Positions 18,411-26,957 of a stretch of DNA of 64,000 bases are shown here, piece after piece. The stretch spans positions 1,798,001-1,862,000 of the forward strand of contig NC_013530.1 in the NCBI RefSeq assembly GCF_000024965.1, given 5' to 3'. Source of the stretch: Xylanimonas cellulosilytica DSM 15894 (GTDB lineage: Bacteria; Actinomycetota; Actinomycetes; Actinomycetales; Cellulomonadaceae). A program made the translations under genes and the position numbers. Numbering within the stretch: position 1 is the stretch's first letter; the number at the start of each line of letters is the position of its first letter. The notes under the pieces were generated by a model that was not told where the DNA came from, made no database searches, and was given only the letters and a program-made list of their open reading frames with translations.

Positions 18411-18610
18411 GCGCTCCGGCGTCAGCCTCGGTGACATGCGGCGGACGCCTACGCTCCGCGGCAGGCGAGTGCCTCGTACCTCGGCCCGCACCTGCCGCCG
18501 CGCTCCGGCGTCAGCCTCGGTGACATGCGGCGGACGCCTACGCTCCGCGGCAGGCGAGTGCCTCGTACCTCGGCCCGCACCTGCCGCTGCGCTCGGGCGT
18601 CAGCCTCGGG
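18411..18610 (+). repeat. 89-bp direct tandem repeat, two full copies and a partial third
   Basis: Copies begin at 18411, 18500 and 18589 (exact 89-bp period). The first two are almost identical; the third is cut after about 22 bp and contains the last codons and stop of the DUF349 gene. Each full unit can form a hairpin from GCGGCAGG and CCTGCCGC. A further degenerate start (GGCGGACGCCT) precedes the first copy. The pattern suggests tandem duplication of the 3' end of the DUF349 gene and its downstream flank. Confidence 0.92.
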
Positions 18611-20393
18611 AGTCCTCCGCGGCGCGGACCACCTGCTCGAGCCACGACTTGCGGGCCGCGAGCGCCGTCTCCAGCTCGCCCGCCTTGCGCTTGTCGCCCT
18701 TGGCCTGCGCCGCGGCCAGATCGGCCTCCAGGCCCTCGATGGCGGCCTCGAGCTGCGCCGCAGCGCCCTCGGCGCGCGCCCGCGTCTCGGGGTTCGAGCG
18801 CGTCCACTGCGCCTGCTCCGCGTCACGCACGGCCTGCTCGACGGCGCGCAGGCGGCCCTCGACGCGCTGGACGTCGCCGCGCGGCACCTTGCCCGCCGCC
18901 TCCCAGCGCTCCTGGATGCCACGCAGCGCCGTCTTGGCGGCCGCAAGGTCCTTGACCGGCACGAGCGCCTCGGCCTCCGTCAGGATCGCCTCCTTGACCG
19001 TGAGGTTCCCGGCGTACTCGGCGTCCACCGCGGCGTTCAGCTCGTCGCGGGCGTTGAAGAACGCGTCCTGCGCGGCACGGAACCGCGCCCACAGGGCGTC
19101 GTCGTCACGGCGCGCCGCCCGCCCGGCTTCCTTCCAGCGCGTCATGAGGTCCCGGAACGCACCCGCCGTGGCACCCCAGTCGGTGCTGGTCGACAGGGCC
19201 TCAGCCTCGGCCACCAGCGCCTCCTTGGCCGCCTTCGCGGCCGAGTTCCGCTGCTCCAGGTCGGCGAAGTAGTGCCGGCGCTCGCGGTCGAACGCGGTGC
19301 GGGCGTGGCTGAACCGCTTCCAGAGGGACTCCTCCGTGGCGCGGTCGATGCGCGGGCCGGAGCGCTGCGCTTCCTTCCACTGGTCCAGCAGGGTGCGCAG
19401 CTCCTCGCCTGCCGGCCGCCACTGCATGCGCTGCGGGTCCGTGCCGGCGATCTTCTCGGCGGCCTCGACGATGGCGGTGCGGGCGGCGATCGCCTCGGCC
19501 TTCGCGGCCACGCGGGCTGCCTCGAGCGCGGCGCGGCGCTCCTTGGCGACCGCGCCCAGCGCGGCGACCCGCTCGCGCAGGGCGTCCAGGTCGCCGACCG
19601 CGGCGGGCTCGGCCGTCTCCTCGCCCAGCTTGGCGAGGGTCTGGTCGATCTCCTTGATGGACAGGTCGGCGGAGCCCAGGCGGGTCTCGAACAGGCTGAC
19701 CTTCGCGGCCAGGTCGAGGTAGCGGCGCACGTAGAGGCTCATCGCCTCCGACGCCGGGACGTCCGGGAACTGGCCCACGGTGCGCTCGCCCGCGGCCTCG
19801 CGGACGTAGACGTTGCCCGCCTCGTCGACGCGGCCGAAGGCCTCCGCGGCGGCGACGGCCGCGGCATCGAGAGCCGGGGGCGCGGCGACCGGTGCGGCGT
19901 CGGCGGCAGGGGCCGCCGCCGGGCGGCGCAGCGAGGACGGCTTGGGCAGTCGCGACGGCTTGGGGGCGTGCGGGCGCGGGGCGGGAGCCGGGGCCGGGGC
20001 CGCCGGAGCGGCGTCGGCTGGCGTCGCGGCGGGGGCGGGCTGGGCCTCGACCTCGATGTCGGGTTCGGTGGCGGGAGCGGCCTCAGCCTCAACCACGGCC
20101 TCAGCCTCGACCACGACCTCAGCCTCAGCGGCGGGGGCGGCCTCAACCTCGACCTCAGCCTCAACCTTGGCCTCGGTGGCGGGCTCAGCCTCGACCTCGA
20201 CCTCAGGCTCAGCGTCGGGTGCCACGGCAGCGTCGGCCGCCGGGGTCTCGTCGGCAGGAGCCTCGGCCGCTGCGGGCGTCTCCTCGGCGGCAGCCTCGGG
20301 CGCGTCAGGAGTCTCGGCCGTCACGCTCTCGGCGACCTTCTCGACGACGTCCTCGGCGGGCGTGTCGTTCGTTCCGGTGACGTGATCGCTCAC
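18600..20393 (-). CDS. DUF349 domain-containing protein
   Basis: A 597-residue protein of unknown function. The first 200 residues are low-complexity, rich in Ala, Glu, Pro and Val. The C-terminal half has three DUF349-like helical repeats, recognisable by QWKEAQRSG, RWKEAGRAAR and RWEAAGKVPRG. Related proteins sit next to rel and hisS in many Actinobacteria; a nucleic-acid or chromosome-related role has been suggested for DUF349 proteins but is not established here. The ATG overlaps the cyclophilin stop (ATGA), so it is the second gene of that operon. Its 3' end was copied into the 89-bp tandem repeat. Confidence 0.88.
   Translation of the reverse strand: MSDHVTGTNDTPAEDVVEKVAESVTAETPDAPEAAAEETPAAAEAPADETPAADAAVAPDAEPEVEVEAEPATEAKVEAEVEVEAAPAAEAEVVVEAEAVVEAEAAPATEPDIEVEAQPAPAATPADAAPAAPAPAPAPRPHAPKPSRLPKPSSLRRPAAAPAADAAPVAAPPALDAAAVAAAEAFGRVDEAGNVYVREAAGERTVGQFPDVPASEAMSLYVRRYLDLAAKVSLFETRLGSADLSIKEIDQTLAKLGEETAEPAAVGDLDALRERVAALGAVAKERRAALEAARVAAKAEAIAARTAIVEAAEKIAGTDPQRMQWRPAGEELRTLLDQWKEAQRSGPRIDRATEESLWKRFSHARTAFDRERRHYFADLEQRNSAAKAAKEALVAEAEALSTSTDWGATAGAFRDLMTRWKEAGRAARRDDDALWARFRAAQDAFFNARDELNAAVDAEYAGNLTVKEAILTEAEALVPVKDLAAAKTALRGIQERWEAAGKVPRGDVQRVEGRLRAVEQAVRDAEQAQWTRSNPETRARAEGAAAQLEAAIEGLEADLAAAQAKGDKRKAGELETALAARKSWLEQVVRAAEDSRG
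20045..20215 (-). repeat. low-complexity coding minisatellite in the DUF349 gene
   Basis: Variants of CCTCAACCTCGACCTCAG repeat many times on the plus strand; on the coding strand they encode alternating Glu/Ala/Val runs. Such tracts change length by slippage, so this part of the protein probably varies between strains. Confidence 0.7.
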
Positions 20394-21106
20394 TGGGTCT
20401 CAACTCCTTCGATGGTGACCGGCATGGCGGGGGCGATACCGCCCTCGACCACGCCTGCGTCAGCGACTGCCTGGACGACGTCCAGACCGGATGTGATCCG
20501 CCCGAACACGGTGTACCCACCGGCGGCGTCGGACGGGATGGTGGAATCCTGGTGCACCAGGAAGAACTGCGAGCCCATCGACGCGCCGTCGTTCGGACGG
20601 CGGGCCATGGCGAGCGTGCCGACCGGGTAGACGTCGTCGGCGGGAGCGTTCTCGATCGGCCCGAACTCCCAGGCGGGGCCACCGGTCCCGGTGCCCGTCG
20701 GGTCGCCGCACTGCAGCACGTAGATGCCCGACGTCACGAGCCGGTGGCAGGAGGTGTCGTCGAAGAAGCCGTCCTGCGCCAGGGTCACGAAGTTCGCCAC
20801 GGCCTGCGGGGCCTCGGCGCCGAAGAGCTCGACGGTGATGTCGCCGACGGAGGTCGCGATGGTCGCCGTCCAGGTGCGGCCCTCGGCGAGCGCCGGGTCC
20901 GGGGCCGATGTGGGGGCATCGGCCGCCCCGCCCGGGGCCCCGCCGGCGAGCGACGCGACGAGTCCCGTCCCGACGAGCCCCACGACGACGGCGATCGCCA
21001 CGAAGCCCGCGAGCCGCTGCTTGCGCGCGCGGGCCGCGGCCCGCCTCGCATCCGCCTTCGCCTGACGCTTGCGCGCAGCCTCGCGTTCGCGCTGGGTCGG
21101 TGCCAC
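20390..21106 (-). CDS. membrane-anchored peptidyl-prolyl cis-trans isomerase (cyclophilin type)
   Basis: A 238-residue cyclophilin-type isomerase. A very basic N-terminus (about 30 residues, many Arg/Ala) leads to one membrane helix (about 32-53); the catalytic domain is then outside the cell. Visible family landmarks are VANFVTLAQDGFFDD, the CHRL and QCGDP strand motifs, and the core GTLAMARRPNDGASMGSQFF. GTG 21106 follows AGGAGGA with good spacing. A TAGACT -10 lies about 50 bp upstream. It is the first gene of a two-gene operon with the DUF349 gene. Confidence 0.93.
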   Translation of the reverse strand: MAPTQREREAARKRQAKADARRAAARARKQRLAGFVAIAVVVGLVGTGLVASLAGGAPGGAADAPTSAPDPALAEGRTWTATIATSVGDITVELFGAEAPQAVANFVTLAQDGFFDDTSCHRLVTSGIYVLQCGDPTGTGTGGPAWEFGPIENAPADDVYPVGTLAMARRPNDGASMGSQFFLVHQDSTIPSDAAGGYTVFGRITSGLDVVQAVADAGVVEGGIAPAMPVTIEGVETQ

Positions 21107-21154
21107 CGACGTTCCTCCTGGATCGACTCATGCACGTACGCACGTGCGCGGAAC

Positions 21155-21160
21155 AGTCTA
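21155..21160 (-). promoter_or_regulatory. -10 box of the cyclophilin-DUF349 operon (TAGACT, minus strand)
   Basis: TAGACT on the minus strand gives a start near 21148 and a leader of about 42 nt. The 10-bp palindrome CGCACGTGCG (21139-21148) lies right at the predicted start and might be an operator; this is weak. Confidence 0.5.
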
Positions 21161-21235
21161 GGCATCGGCGTGCGGGTCACACCCCATCACGACCTGGGGT
21201 CCGGCCGCATCTGCACCCCGTCGCGTCCCGCGGGC

Positions 21236-21241
21236 TACGGT
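21236..21241 (+). promoter_or_regulatory. leaderless -10 box of the metallo-hydrolase gene (TACGGT)
   Basis: TACGGT lies 6 nt before the GTG at 21248, with no ribosome binding site between them. Confidence 0.5.
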
Positions 21242-21247
21242 GACGGC

Positions 21248-21967
21248 GTGCAGGTTCACCTCGTCGTCGCGCCCGTGTTCGCCACCAACTGCGCCGTCGT
21301 GGTCGACGCCGACGCCGACGCCGATGCCAGCCGTGGCGCGGACGCCGTCGTCGTCGACGCCGGGGCGGGGGTCGCCGCGACGGTGACGCGGCTGGTCGCC
21401 GAGCACGGCTGGAACGTGCGCGCCGTGCTCGCGACGCACGGGCACGTCGACCACACCTGGGACGCGGCCGCCCTGTGCGAGACGTTCGGCGTGCCGTTGC
21501 GCGTCCACGCGGCCGACGCCTACCGCCTCGCCGACCCGTTCGGCACGCTCGGCCTGACCGGCGGCGGCGTCAGCGACGCCCTGCGCCAGGCGCTCGCGGG
21601 CCTGGGGCTGCGCGCCGAGGACTACCGGGCGCCTGCCGACGTCGTCCCGTTCGACGCCGACGGCGACGACGGTGCGGGCACGATCGAGGCGGGCACGGTG
21701 CGGTTGCGCGTGATCCACGCCCCCGGGCACACCGAGGGCTCGACGTTGTACGGGCTCGACGGCGTCCTGCTGGCCGGAGACGTGCTGTTCGCGGGCGGGA
21801 TCGGGCGCACGGACCTGCCGGGCGGCGACGACGCGGTCATGCGCGTGACGCTGCGCGACGTCGTCGGGCGGCTCGACGCGGGGCTGGAGGTGGTCCCCGG
21901 CCACGGCCCGACCACGACCGTCGCGCGCGAGCTCGCCACCAACCCGTACCTGCCGCCCGCGGGGTGA
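21248..21967 (+). CDS. MBL-fold metallo-hydrolase (glyoxalase II-like)
   Basis: A 239-residue metallo-beta-lactamase-fold hydrolase. The metal-binding HxHxDH motif is present as THGHVDH (about residue 64), a second His in HAPGHTEGS, an Asp in LLAGDVLFAG, and the last His in VVPGHGPTTT. This layout matches glyoxalase II-like/hydroxyacylglutathione hydrolase relatives; the true substrate is unknown. Residues 21-29 hold an odd Asp-Ala repeat (DADADADAS) encoded by GCCGAC units. GTG 21248 is chosen for its leaderless promoter. Position next to hisS is common in Actinobacteria. Confidence 0.9.
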   Translation: MQVHLVVAPVFATNCAVVVDADADADASRGADAVVVDAGAGVAATVTRLVAEHGWNVRAVLATHGHVDHTWDAAALCETFGVPLRVHAADAYRLADPFGTLGLTGGGVSDALRQALAGLGLRAEDYRAPADVVPFDADGDDGAGTIEAGTVRLRVIHAPGHTEGSTLYGLDGVLLAGDVLFAGGIGRTDLPGGDDAVMRVTLRDVVGRLDAGLEVVPGHGPTTTVARELATNPYLPPAG

Positions 21968-21996
21968 GCACTGGCGAGGGCACCGTGAGCATCTGG

Positions 21997-22002
21997 GAGA
22001 AT
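21997..22002 (+). promoter_or_regulatory. leaderless -10 box of hisS (GAGAAT)
   Basis: GAGAAT lies 7 nt before the hisS ATG. It keeps the key A at position 2 and T at position 6 but lacks the first T, so it is a weaker candidate. Confidence 0.4.
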
Positions 22003-22009
22003 CGCGGCC

Positions 22010-23371
22010 ATGGCCCGTATCGCCCCCCTCTCCGGTTTCCCCGAATGGCTCCCTGACGGTCGCGTCGTGGAGCAGCACGTCCTGGACACGCTGCGGCGCA
22101 CGTTCGAGCTGCACGGGTTCGCGGGGATCGAGACGCGGGCCGTCGAGCCGCTCGACCAGCTCCTGCGCAAGGGGGAGACCTCCAAGGAGGTCTACGTGCT
22201 GCGCCGCCTCCAGGCCGATCCCGACGCGGTGGACTCCGACAAGCAGCTCGGCCTGCACTTCGACCTCACGGTGCCGTTCGCGCGCTACGTGCTGGAGAAC
22301 GCCGGCCGTCTCAGCTTCCCGTTCAAGCGCTACCAGATCCAGAAGGTGTGGCGCGGCGAGCGCCCCCAGGACGGCCGCTTCCGCGAGTTCGCGCAGGCGG
22401 ACATCGACGTCGTCGGCGCGGGCGAGCTGCCCTACCACTACGAGGTCGAGCTGCCGCTGGTCATGGCCGAGGCCCTCGGCCGCCTCGCCGACGTCGGCCT
22501 GCCGCCCGTGCGCATCCTGGTCAACAACCGCAAGGTCGCCGAGGGCTTCTACCGCGGCTTGGGGCTCGACGACGTCGAGGGCGTGCTGCGCAACCTCGAC
22601 AAGCTCGACAAGGTCGGGCCCGACGCCGTCGCCGAGCTCCTGGGCACCGAGTGCGGGGCCACGCCCGAGCAGGCGAAGGCGTGCCTGGAGCTCGCGGGCA
22701 TCACCGGCTCGGACGTGTCCGTGATCGACGCGGTGCGGGCGCTGGCCGCGGCGTACGGGGCCGGCACCGAGCTGCTGGAGGCGGGACTCGCCGAGCTCGG
22801 CGCGCTCATCGAGGCCGCCGCCGTGCGCGCCCCCGGCGTCGTCGTCGCCGACCTGAAGATCGCCCGCGGGCTCGACTACTACACCGGTTCCGTCTACGAG
22901 ACGGTGCTCGTGGGCCACGAAGGGCTGGGCTCGATCTGCTCGGGCGGGCGCTACGACACCCTCGCCTCGGACGGCAAGAACACCTACCCGGGCGTCGGCC
23001 TGTCGATCGGCGTCTCGCGTCTCGTCTCCCGCCTGCTGTCCGCGGGTCTGGTCCGCGCCACCCGCGGCGTCCCGACGGCGGTGCTCGTCGCGGTCACCAG
23101 CGAGGAGCAGCGCGCCGCCTCCGACGCCGTCGCCGCCGCGCTGCGGGCCCGGGGGATCCCGGTCGACGTCGCCCCCAAGGCCGCCAAGTTCGGCAAGCAG
23201 ATCCAGTTCGCCGACCGCCGCGGCATCCCGTACGTGTGGTTCCCCGGCGAGGAAGACCGGGCCGCGGGATCGGTCAAGGACATCCGTTCCGGCGAGCAGG
23301 TCGAGGCCGACGCCGGCACCTGGGCGCCGCCCGCGCAGGACTGGTGGCCGCGGGTGGTTCCGGGCGTCTGA
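22010..23371 (+). CDS. hisS: histidyl-tRNA synthetase
   Basis: A 453-residue class II synthetase that charges tRNA-His. Motif 2 region VWRGERPQDGRFREFAQAD, the histidine-binding GLDYYTGSVYE and motif 3 region VGLSIGVSRL are all clear; the C-terminal anticodon-binding domain starts around residue 360. Compared with shorter HisRS it has the typical 450-residue actinobacterial length. ATG 22010 fits a leaderless transcript. hisS near rel and cyclophilin is the normal gene order in the phylum. Confidence 0.96.
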   Translation: MARIAPLSGFPEWLPDGRVVEQHVLDTLRRTFELHGFAGIETRAVEPLDQLLRKGETSKEVYVLRRLQADPDAVDSDKQLGLHFDLTVPFARYVLENAGRLSFPFKRYQIQKVWRGERPQDGRFREFAQADIDVVGAGELPYHYEVELPLVMAEALGRLADVGLPPVRILVNNRKVAEGFYRGLGLDDVEGVLRNLDKLDKVGPDAVAELLGTECGATPEQAKACLELAGITGSDVSVIDAVRALAAAYGAGTELLEAGLAELGALIEAAAVRAPGVVVADLKIARGLDYYTGSVYETVLVGHEGLGSICSGGRYDTLASDGKNTYPGVGLSIGVSRLVSRLLSAGLVRATRGVPTAVLVAVTSEEQRAASDAVAAALRARGIPVDVAPKAAKFGKQIQFADRRGIPYVWFPGEEDRAAGSVKDIRSGEQVEADAGTWAPPAQDWWPRVVPGV

Positions 23372-23460
23372 CGGAGCCTGGCGGGAAACGACCCCCCACG
23401 GCGCGGACCGGGGACGCGACACCACGCGCCGACCCCGAGAACGGCCCCGGACCTGCTCTC

Positions 23461-23466
23461 TACTGT
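23461..23466 (+). promoter_or_regulatory. -10 box upstream of the DUF1576 gene (TACTGT)
   Basis: TACTGT would start transcription near 23473, about 32 nt before the chosen start, and leaves GGGGGAGGAG in the leader. Confidence 0.45.
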
Positions 23467-23504
23467 GGTGCGTGGAGACACGACACGCCTGGGGGAGGAG
23501 ACTC

Positions 23505-24911
23505 ATGATGGAGTCCACGACCCGTGCCGTGATGGACGACGACGCCGTCCTCGACGCGGTGCTCGGCGACAGCGCCGGCACCCCCGAGCCCGTCAGCGTG
23601 TACGTGCGACGCCGCGAGCCGGTGATCCCCGAGACCGTCGACCTGCAGAAGGTCAAGTTCCGCCTGCTGGTCCTGCTGTGCCTCAGCGCGATGGCGGTCG
23701 GGTTCGTCGTCGACGAGCCGGGCCGCCTCCTCGAGGGCACGCTCGCGATCATCTCCTCACCGTCCAACCTCCTGACGGACTACTTCGCGATCGCCTCCGC
23801 CGGGGCCGTGTTCCTCAACGCCGGCGCGCTGACGCTGGCCTCGGTGATCCTGGTGCGCCTGGAGAAGACCGAGTTCTCCGGGCCGATCATCGCGGGCATC
23901 TTCACCGTCTTCGGGTTCGCGCTGTTCGGCAAGAACCTGTTCAACTCGATCCCGATCACCCTCGGCGTCTTCCTCTACGCCCGCCTCGAGCGCAAACGGT
24001 TCGGCGACTACCAGGTCGAGTCCCTGTTCGCCACCGCCCTCGGACCCGCGGTCAGCTACCTCGCCTTCGGGACAGGGATGCCCGTCTGGGCCGGCATCCT
24101 GCTCGGCTGGTCCGTCGGCATCGTCCTCGGCATGGTCGTGCCGCCCCTGTCGGTGCACTTCAAGAAGTTCCACCACGGGCTGAGCCTGTACAACATCGGG
24201 TTCACCGCCGGCATCGTCGGCATGGTCGTCGTCGCCATCAAGAACATGGCCGGCGCCGACATCGCCACCGCCTCCCACATCTCGACGGGCCTCACCCCCT
24301 GGCTCGCGACCCTCGTCGCCGTGTTCAGCGTCGCGCTGCTCGTCTGCGGGTTCGTCCTCAACGGGCGCTCGCTGCACGGCATGGCGCACCTCATGCGACG
24401 CTCCGGCCAGGCCCCCTCCGACTTCGTCGCCCTCGAGGGCGTAGGCCGCACCATCATGAACATGGGCCTGCTCGGCCTCATGTCGCTCGCCTTCGTGCTC
24501 GCCGTCGGCGGCGAGCTCAACGGGCCGGTGCTCGGCGGCATCTTCACCGTCGTCGGCTTCGGCGCCTACGGCAAGCACCCCCGCAACTGCTGGCCCATCC
24601 TCGCCGGCGTCACCCTCGGCGCCCTGCTCACCGGTGCCGATCTCAGCTCCACCCAGGTCATCATGACCGCGCTCTTCGCCACCACCCTCGCGCCCATCGC
24701 GGGCGTCTACGGCAGCATCTACGGCGTCGTCGCAGGCCTGCTGCACATGGGCCTCGTCGCCAACCTCGGGTTCCTGCACGGCGGGCTCAACCTCTACAAC
24801 CACGGCTTCGCGGCCGGGTTCGCCGCATTCGTGCTCTACCCGGTGTTCAACGCCAAGCTGCGCATCCGCGGCAAGCACGACCGGATCGCGCAGCACGCAC
24901 CCCAGCACTGA
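23505..24911 (+). CDS. DUF1576 family polytopic membrane protein
   Basis: A 468-residue membrane protein with 10 or more predicted helices after a roughly 50-residue soluble N-terminus. Two halves look alike: [20 protein letters not shown] (about residue 125) and the later [19 protein letters not shown] (about 346), suggesting internal duplication as in channels or transporters. DUF1576 proteins have no assigned substrate, and none can be read here. ATG 23505 (or 23508) follows GGGGGAGGAG; an in-frame ATG at 23472 is less likely. It is flanked by tRNA synthetase genes but is not functionally tied to them by sequence. Confidence 0.85.
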   Translation: MMESTTRAVMDDDAVLDAVLGDSAGTPEPVSVYVRRREPVIPETVDLQKVKFRLLVLLCLSAMAVGFVVDEPGRLLEGTLAIISSPSNLLTDYFAIASAGAVFLNAGALTLASVILVRLEKTEFSGPIIAGIFTVFGFALFGKNLFNSIPITLGVFLYARLERKRFGDYQVESLFATALGPAVSYLAFGTGMPVWAGILLGWSVGIVLGMVVPPLSVHFKKFHHGLSLYNIGFTAGIVGMVVVAIKNMAGADIATASHISTGLTPWLATLVAVFSVALLVCGFVLNGRSLHGMAHLMRRSGQAPSDFVALEGVGRTIMNMGLLGLMSLAFVLAVGGELNGPVLGGIFTVVGFGAYGKHPRNCWPILAGVTLGALLTGADLSSTQVIMTALFATTLAPIAGVYGSIYGVVAGLLHMGLVANLGFLHGGLNLYNHGFAAGFAAFVLYPVFNAKLRIRGKHDRIAQHAPQH

Positions 24912-24924
24912 GCCGGCTGCCCTG

Positions 24925-24944
24925 CCGCGGGTAGACTCCCGCGG
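24925..24944 (+). promoter_or_regulatory. aspS promoter: -10 TAGACT inside a perfect 7-bp inverted repeat
   Basis: TAGACT at 24932-24937 is enclosed by CCGCGGG (24925-24931) and CCCGCGG (24938-24944), so the -10 is the six-base loop of a perfect palindrome. Transcription would start near 24944. This may be an operator or just GC-rich coincidence. Confidence 0.55.
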
Positions 24945-24993
24945 TGGCGGAAACCACCTCCCGCCGCCATCCAGCCACCAGGAAGGACCCTCC

Positions 24994-26796
24994 GTGCTGC
25001 GCACCCACACGGCCGGCTCACTACGGGCCGAGCACATCGGCCAGACCGTCACCCTCACGGGCTGGGTCGACCGCCGCCGCGATCACGGAGGAGTGGCCTT
25101 CATCGACCTGCGCGACGCCTCGGGCATCGCCCAGGTCGTCATCCGTGACGAGAGCGTCGCCCACCCGCTGCGCGCCGAGTTCGTCCTCCAGGTCGTCGGC
25201 GAGGTCGCCGCCCGCCCCGAGGGCAACGCCAACCCGAACCTCGCCACCGGCGAGATCGAGGTCATCGCCACGTCCGTGACCACCCTCAACGAGTCGGCAC
25301 CCCTGCCGTTCCAGGTGTCGACGGCGCTCGCGGACACCGAGGTGATCGGCGAGGAGGCGCGCCTGGCGCACCGCTACCTCGACCTGCGCCGGCCGGTGTC
25401 GCAGCACGCGATGCGCCTGCGCGCCAAGGCGAACCAGGCCGCGCGCCGCGTGCTCGACGCCGAGGACTTCGTCGAGGTCGAGACGCCGACCCTGACCCGC
25501 TCGACGCCCGAGGGCGCCCGCGACTTCCTGGTCCCGGCCCGCCTCGCGCCCGGGTCGTGGTACGCCCTGCCGCAGTCGCCGCAGCTCTTCAAGCAGCTCC
25601 TCATGGTCGGCGGCATGGAGCGCTACTACCAGATCGCGCGCTGCTACCGCGACGAGGACTTCCGCGCCGACCGGCAGCCCGAGTTCACGCAGCTCGACGT
25701 CGAGATGAGCTTCGTGGAGCAGGACGACGTCATCGCGCTGGCCGAGCGGATCCTGGTCGCGCTGTGGGAGCTGATCGGGGTCACGATCCCGACGCCGATC
25801 CCGCGCATGACGTTCGCGGACGCGATGCGCCTGTACGGCTCCGACAAGCCTGACCTGCGCTTCGGCAACCCGCTGGTCGAGCTCACCGAGTACTTCACGG
25901 ACACGCCGTTCCGCGTGTTCCAGGCGGAGTACGTCGGCGCCGTCGTCATGGCCGGCGGGGCGTCGCAGCCGCGCCGCCAGTTCGACGCGTGGCAGGAGTG
26001 GGCCAAGCAGCGCGGCGCCAAGGGCCTCGCGTACGTGACGTTCGCCGAGGACGGCACCCTGGGCGGCCCCGTCGCCAAGAACCTGTCCGACGCCGAGCGC
26101 GCCGGGCTGGCTGCTGCCACGGGTGCCCAGCCGGGCGACGCCGTGTTCTTCGCCGCCGGCAAGACGGACGAGGCCCGCGCCCTGCTGGGCGCAGCACGCA
26201 TCGAGATCGCCAAGAAGACCGGCGCCATCGACGAGGACGCCTGGGCGTTCGTGTGGGTCGTGGACGCACCCCTGTTCAAGCCCACGGGGGAGGCGGTCAG
26301 CGAAGGTGATGTCGCGCTCGGTCACTCCGCCTGGACCGCCGTGCACCACGCGTTCACCTCACCCCACCCGGAGTGGATCGACCGCTTCGAGCAGCACCCG
26401 GGCGAGGCGCTGGCCTACGCCTACGACATCGTGTGCAACGGCAACGAGATCGGCGGCGGCTCGATCCGTATCCACCGCCGTGACGTGCAGGAGCGCGTCT
26501 TCGACGTCATGGGCATCGGCGCGGCCGAGGCGCAGGAGAAGTTCGGCTTCCTGCTCGACGCGTTCGCGTTCGGTGCCCCGCCCCACGGCGGCATCGCGTT
26601 CGGCTGGGACCGCATCGTGGCCCTGCTGACCAAGGCGCCGTCGATCCGCGACGTCATCGCGTTCCCGAAGTCGGGCGGCGGCTTCGACCCGCTCACCCAG
26701 GCGCCCGCCCCGATCACCCCGGAGCAGCGCAAGGAGGCCGGCGTCGACGCGAAGCCGGCTGACAAGAACGCCCCGAAGGCCGACGACGCGGCGTGA
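24994..26796 (+). CDS. aspS: aspartyl-tRNA synthetase (probably non-discriminating)
   Basis: A 600-residue bacterial-type AspRS. It has an N-terminal anticodon-binding OB domain, a class II core ([22 protein letters not shown] region, [20 protein letters not shown] for motif 2), a GAD insertion, and motif 3 in GGIAFGWDR. His31 in RRRDHGG and Gly77 in RPEGN match the residues associated with enzymes that also charge tRNA-Asn; E. coli-like discriminating enzymes have Leu and Lys there. GTG 24994 follows AGGAAGGA. A 30-residue Lys/Ala-rich tail is extra. The strong repeat element follows the stop. Confidence 0.96.
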   Translation: MLRTHTAGSLRAEHIGQTVTLTGWVDRRRDHGGVAFIDLRDASGIAQVVIRDESVAHPLRAEFVLQVVGEVAARPEGNANPNLATGEIEVIATSVTTLNESAPLPFQVSTALADTEVIGEEARLAHRYLDLRRPVSQHAMRLRAKANQAARRVLDAEDFVEVETPTLTRSTPEGARDFLVPARLAPGSWYALPQSPQLFKQLLMVGGMERYYQIARCYRDEDFRADRQPEFTQLDVEMSFVEQDDVIALAERILVALWELIGVTIPTPIPRMTFADAMRLYGSDKPDLRFGNPLVELTEYFTDTPFRVFQAEYVGAVVMAGGASQPRRQFDAWQEWAKQRGAKGLAYVTFAEDGTLGGPVAKNLSDAERAGLAAATGAQPGDAVFFAAGKTDEARALLGAARIEIAKKTGAIDEDAWAFVWVVDAPLFKPTGEAVSEGDVALGHSAWTAVHHAFTSPHPEWIDRFEQHPGEALAYAYDIVCNGNEIGGGSIRIHRRDVQERVFDVMGIGAAEAQEKFGFLLDAFAFGAPPHGGIAFGWDRIVALLTKAPSIRDVIAFPKSGGGFDPLTQAPAPITPEQRKEAGVDAKPADKNAPKADDAA

Positions 26797-26810
26797 GCCG
26801 CCCCCCGGTG

Positions 26811-26947
26811 GTCGAGCCGTCCCCGGTGGCCTCGCCGCCCCCGGTGGTTGAGCCGCCCCCGGTGGTTGAGCCGCCACCGGTGGTTGAGCCTGTCGAAACC
26901 ACCCCCTCCCGCGTGCTGTGGGGTGGTTTCGACAGGCTCAACCACCG
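26811..26947 (+). repeat. 19-mer repeat element with a 28-bp perfect inverted repeat
   Basis: At 26811-26880 degenerate GGTGGTTGAG units recur at about 18-bp spacing. Then 26878-26905 and 26920-26947 are perfect 28-bp inverted arms with a 14-nt loop. Each arm contains the 19-mer GGTTGAGCCTGTCGAAACC found downstream of rel. It sits between aspS and the GNAT gene and could end aspS transcription. The frame is open through it, which creates a false Pro/Val-rich N-terminus on the next gene. Confidence 0.92.
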
Positions 26948-26957
26948 TGCCGCTGGC

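Noticed and set aside
18346-18610. CRISPR array
   Set aside because: The repeats are 89 bp, directly adjacent, without unique spacers and without cas genes; they are tandem duplications.
21139-21148. Operator for a known regulator at CGCACGTGCG
   Set aside because: A 10-bp palindrome of this composition is expected by chance here, and no matching regulator family could be named.
26793-26957. N-terminal extension of the GNAT protein with PVVEP repeats
   Set aside because: It is entirely encoded by the repeat element and inverted repeat; the enzyme's own sequence begins after it.
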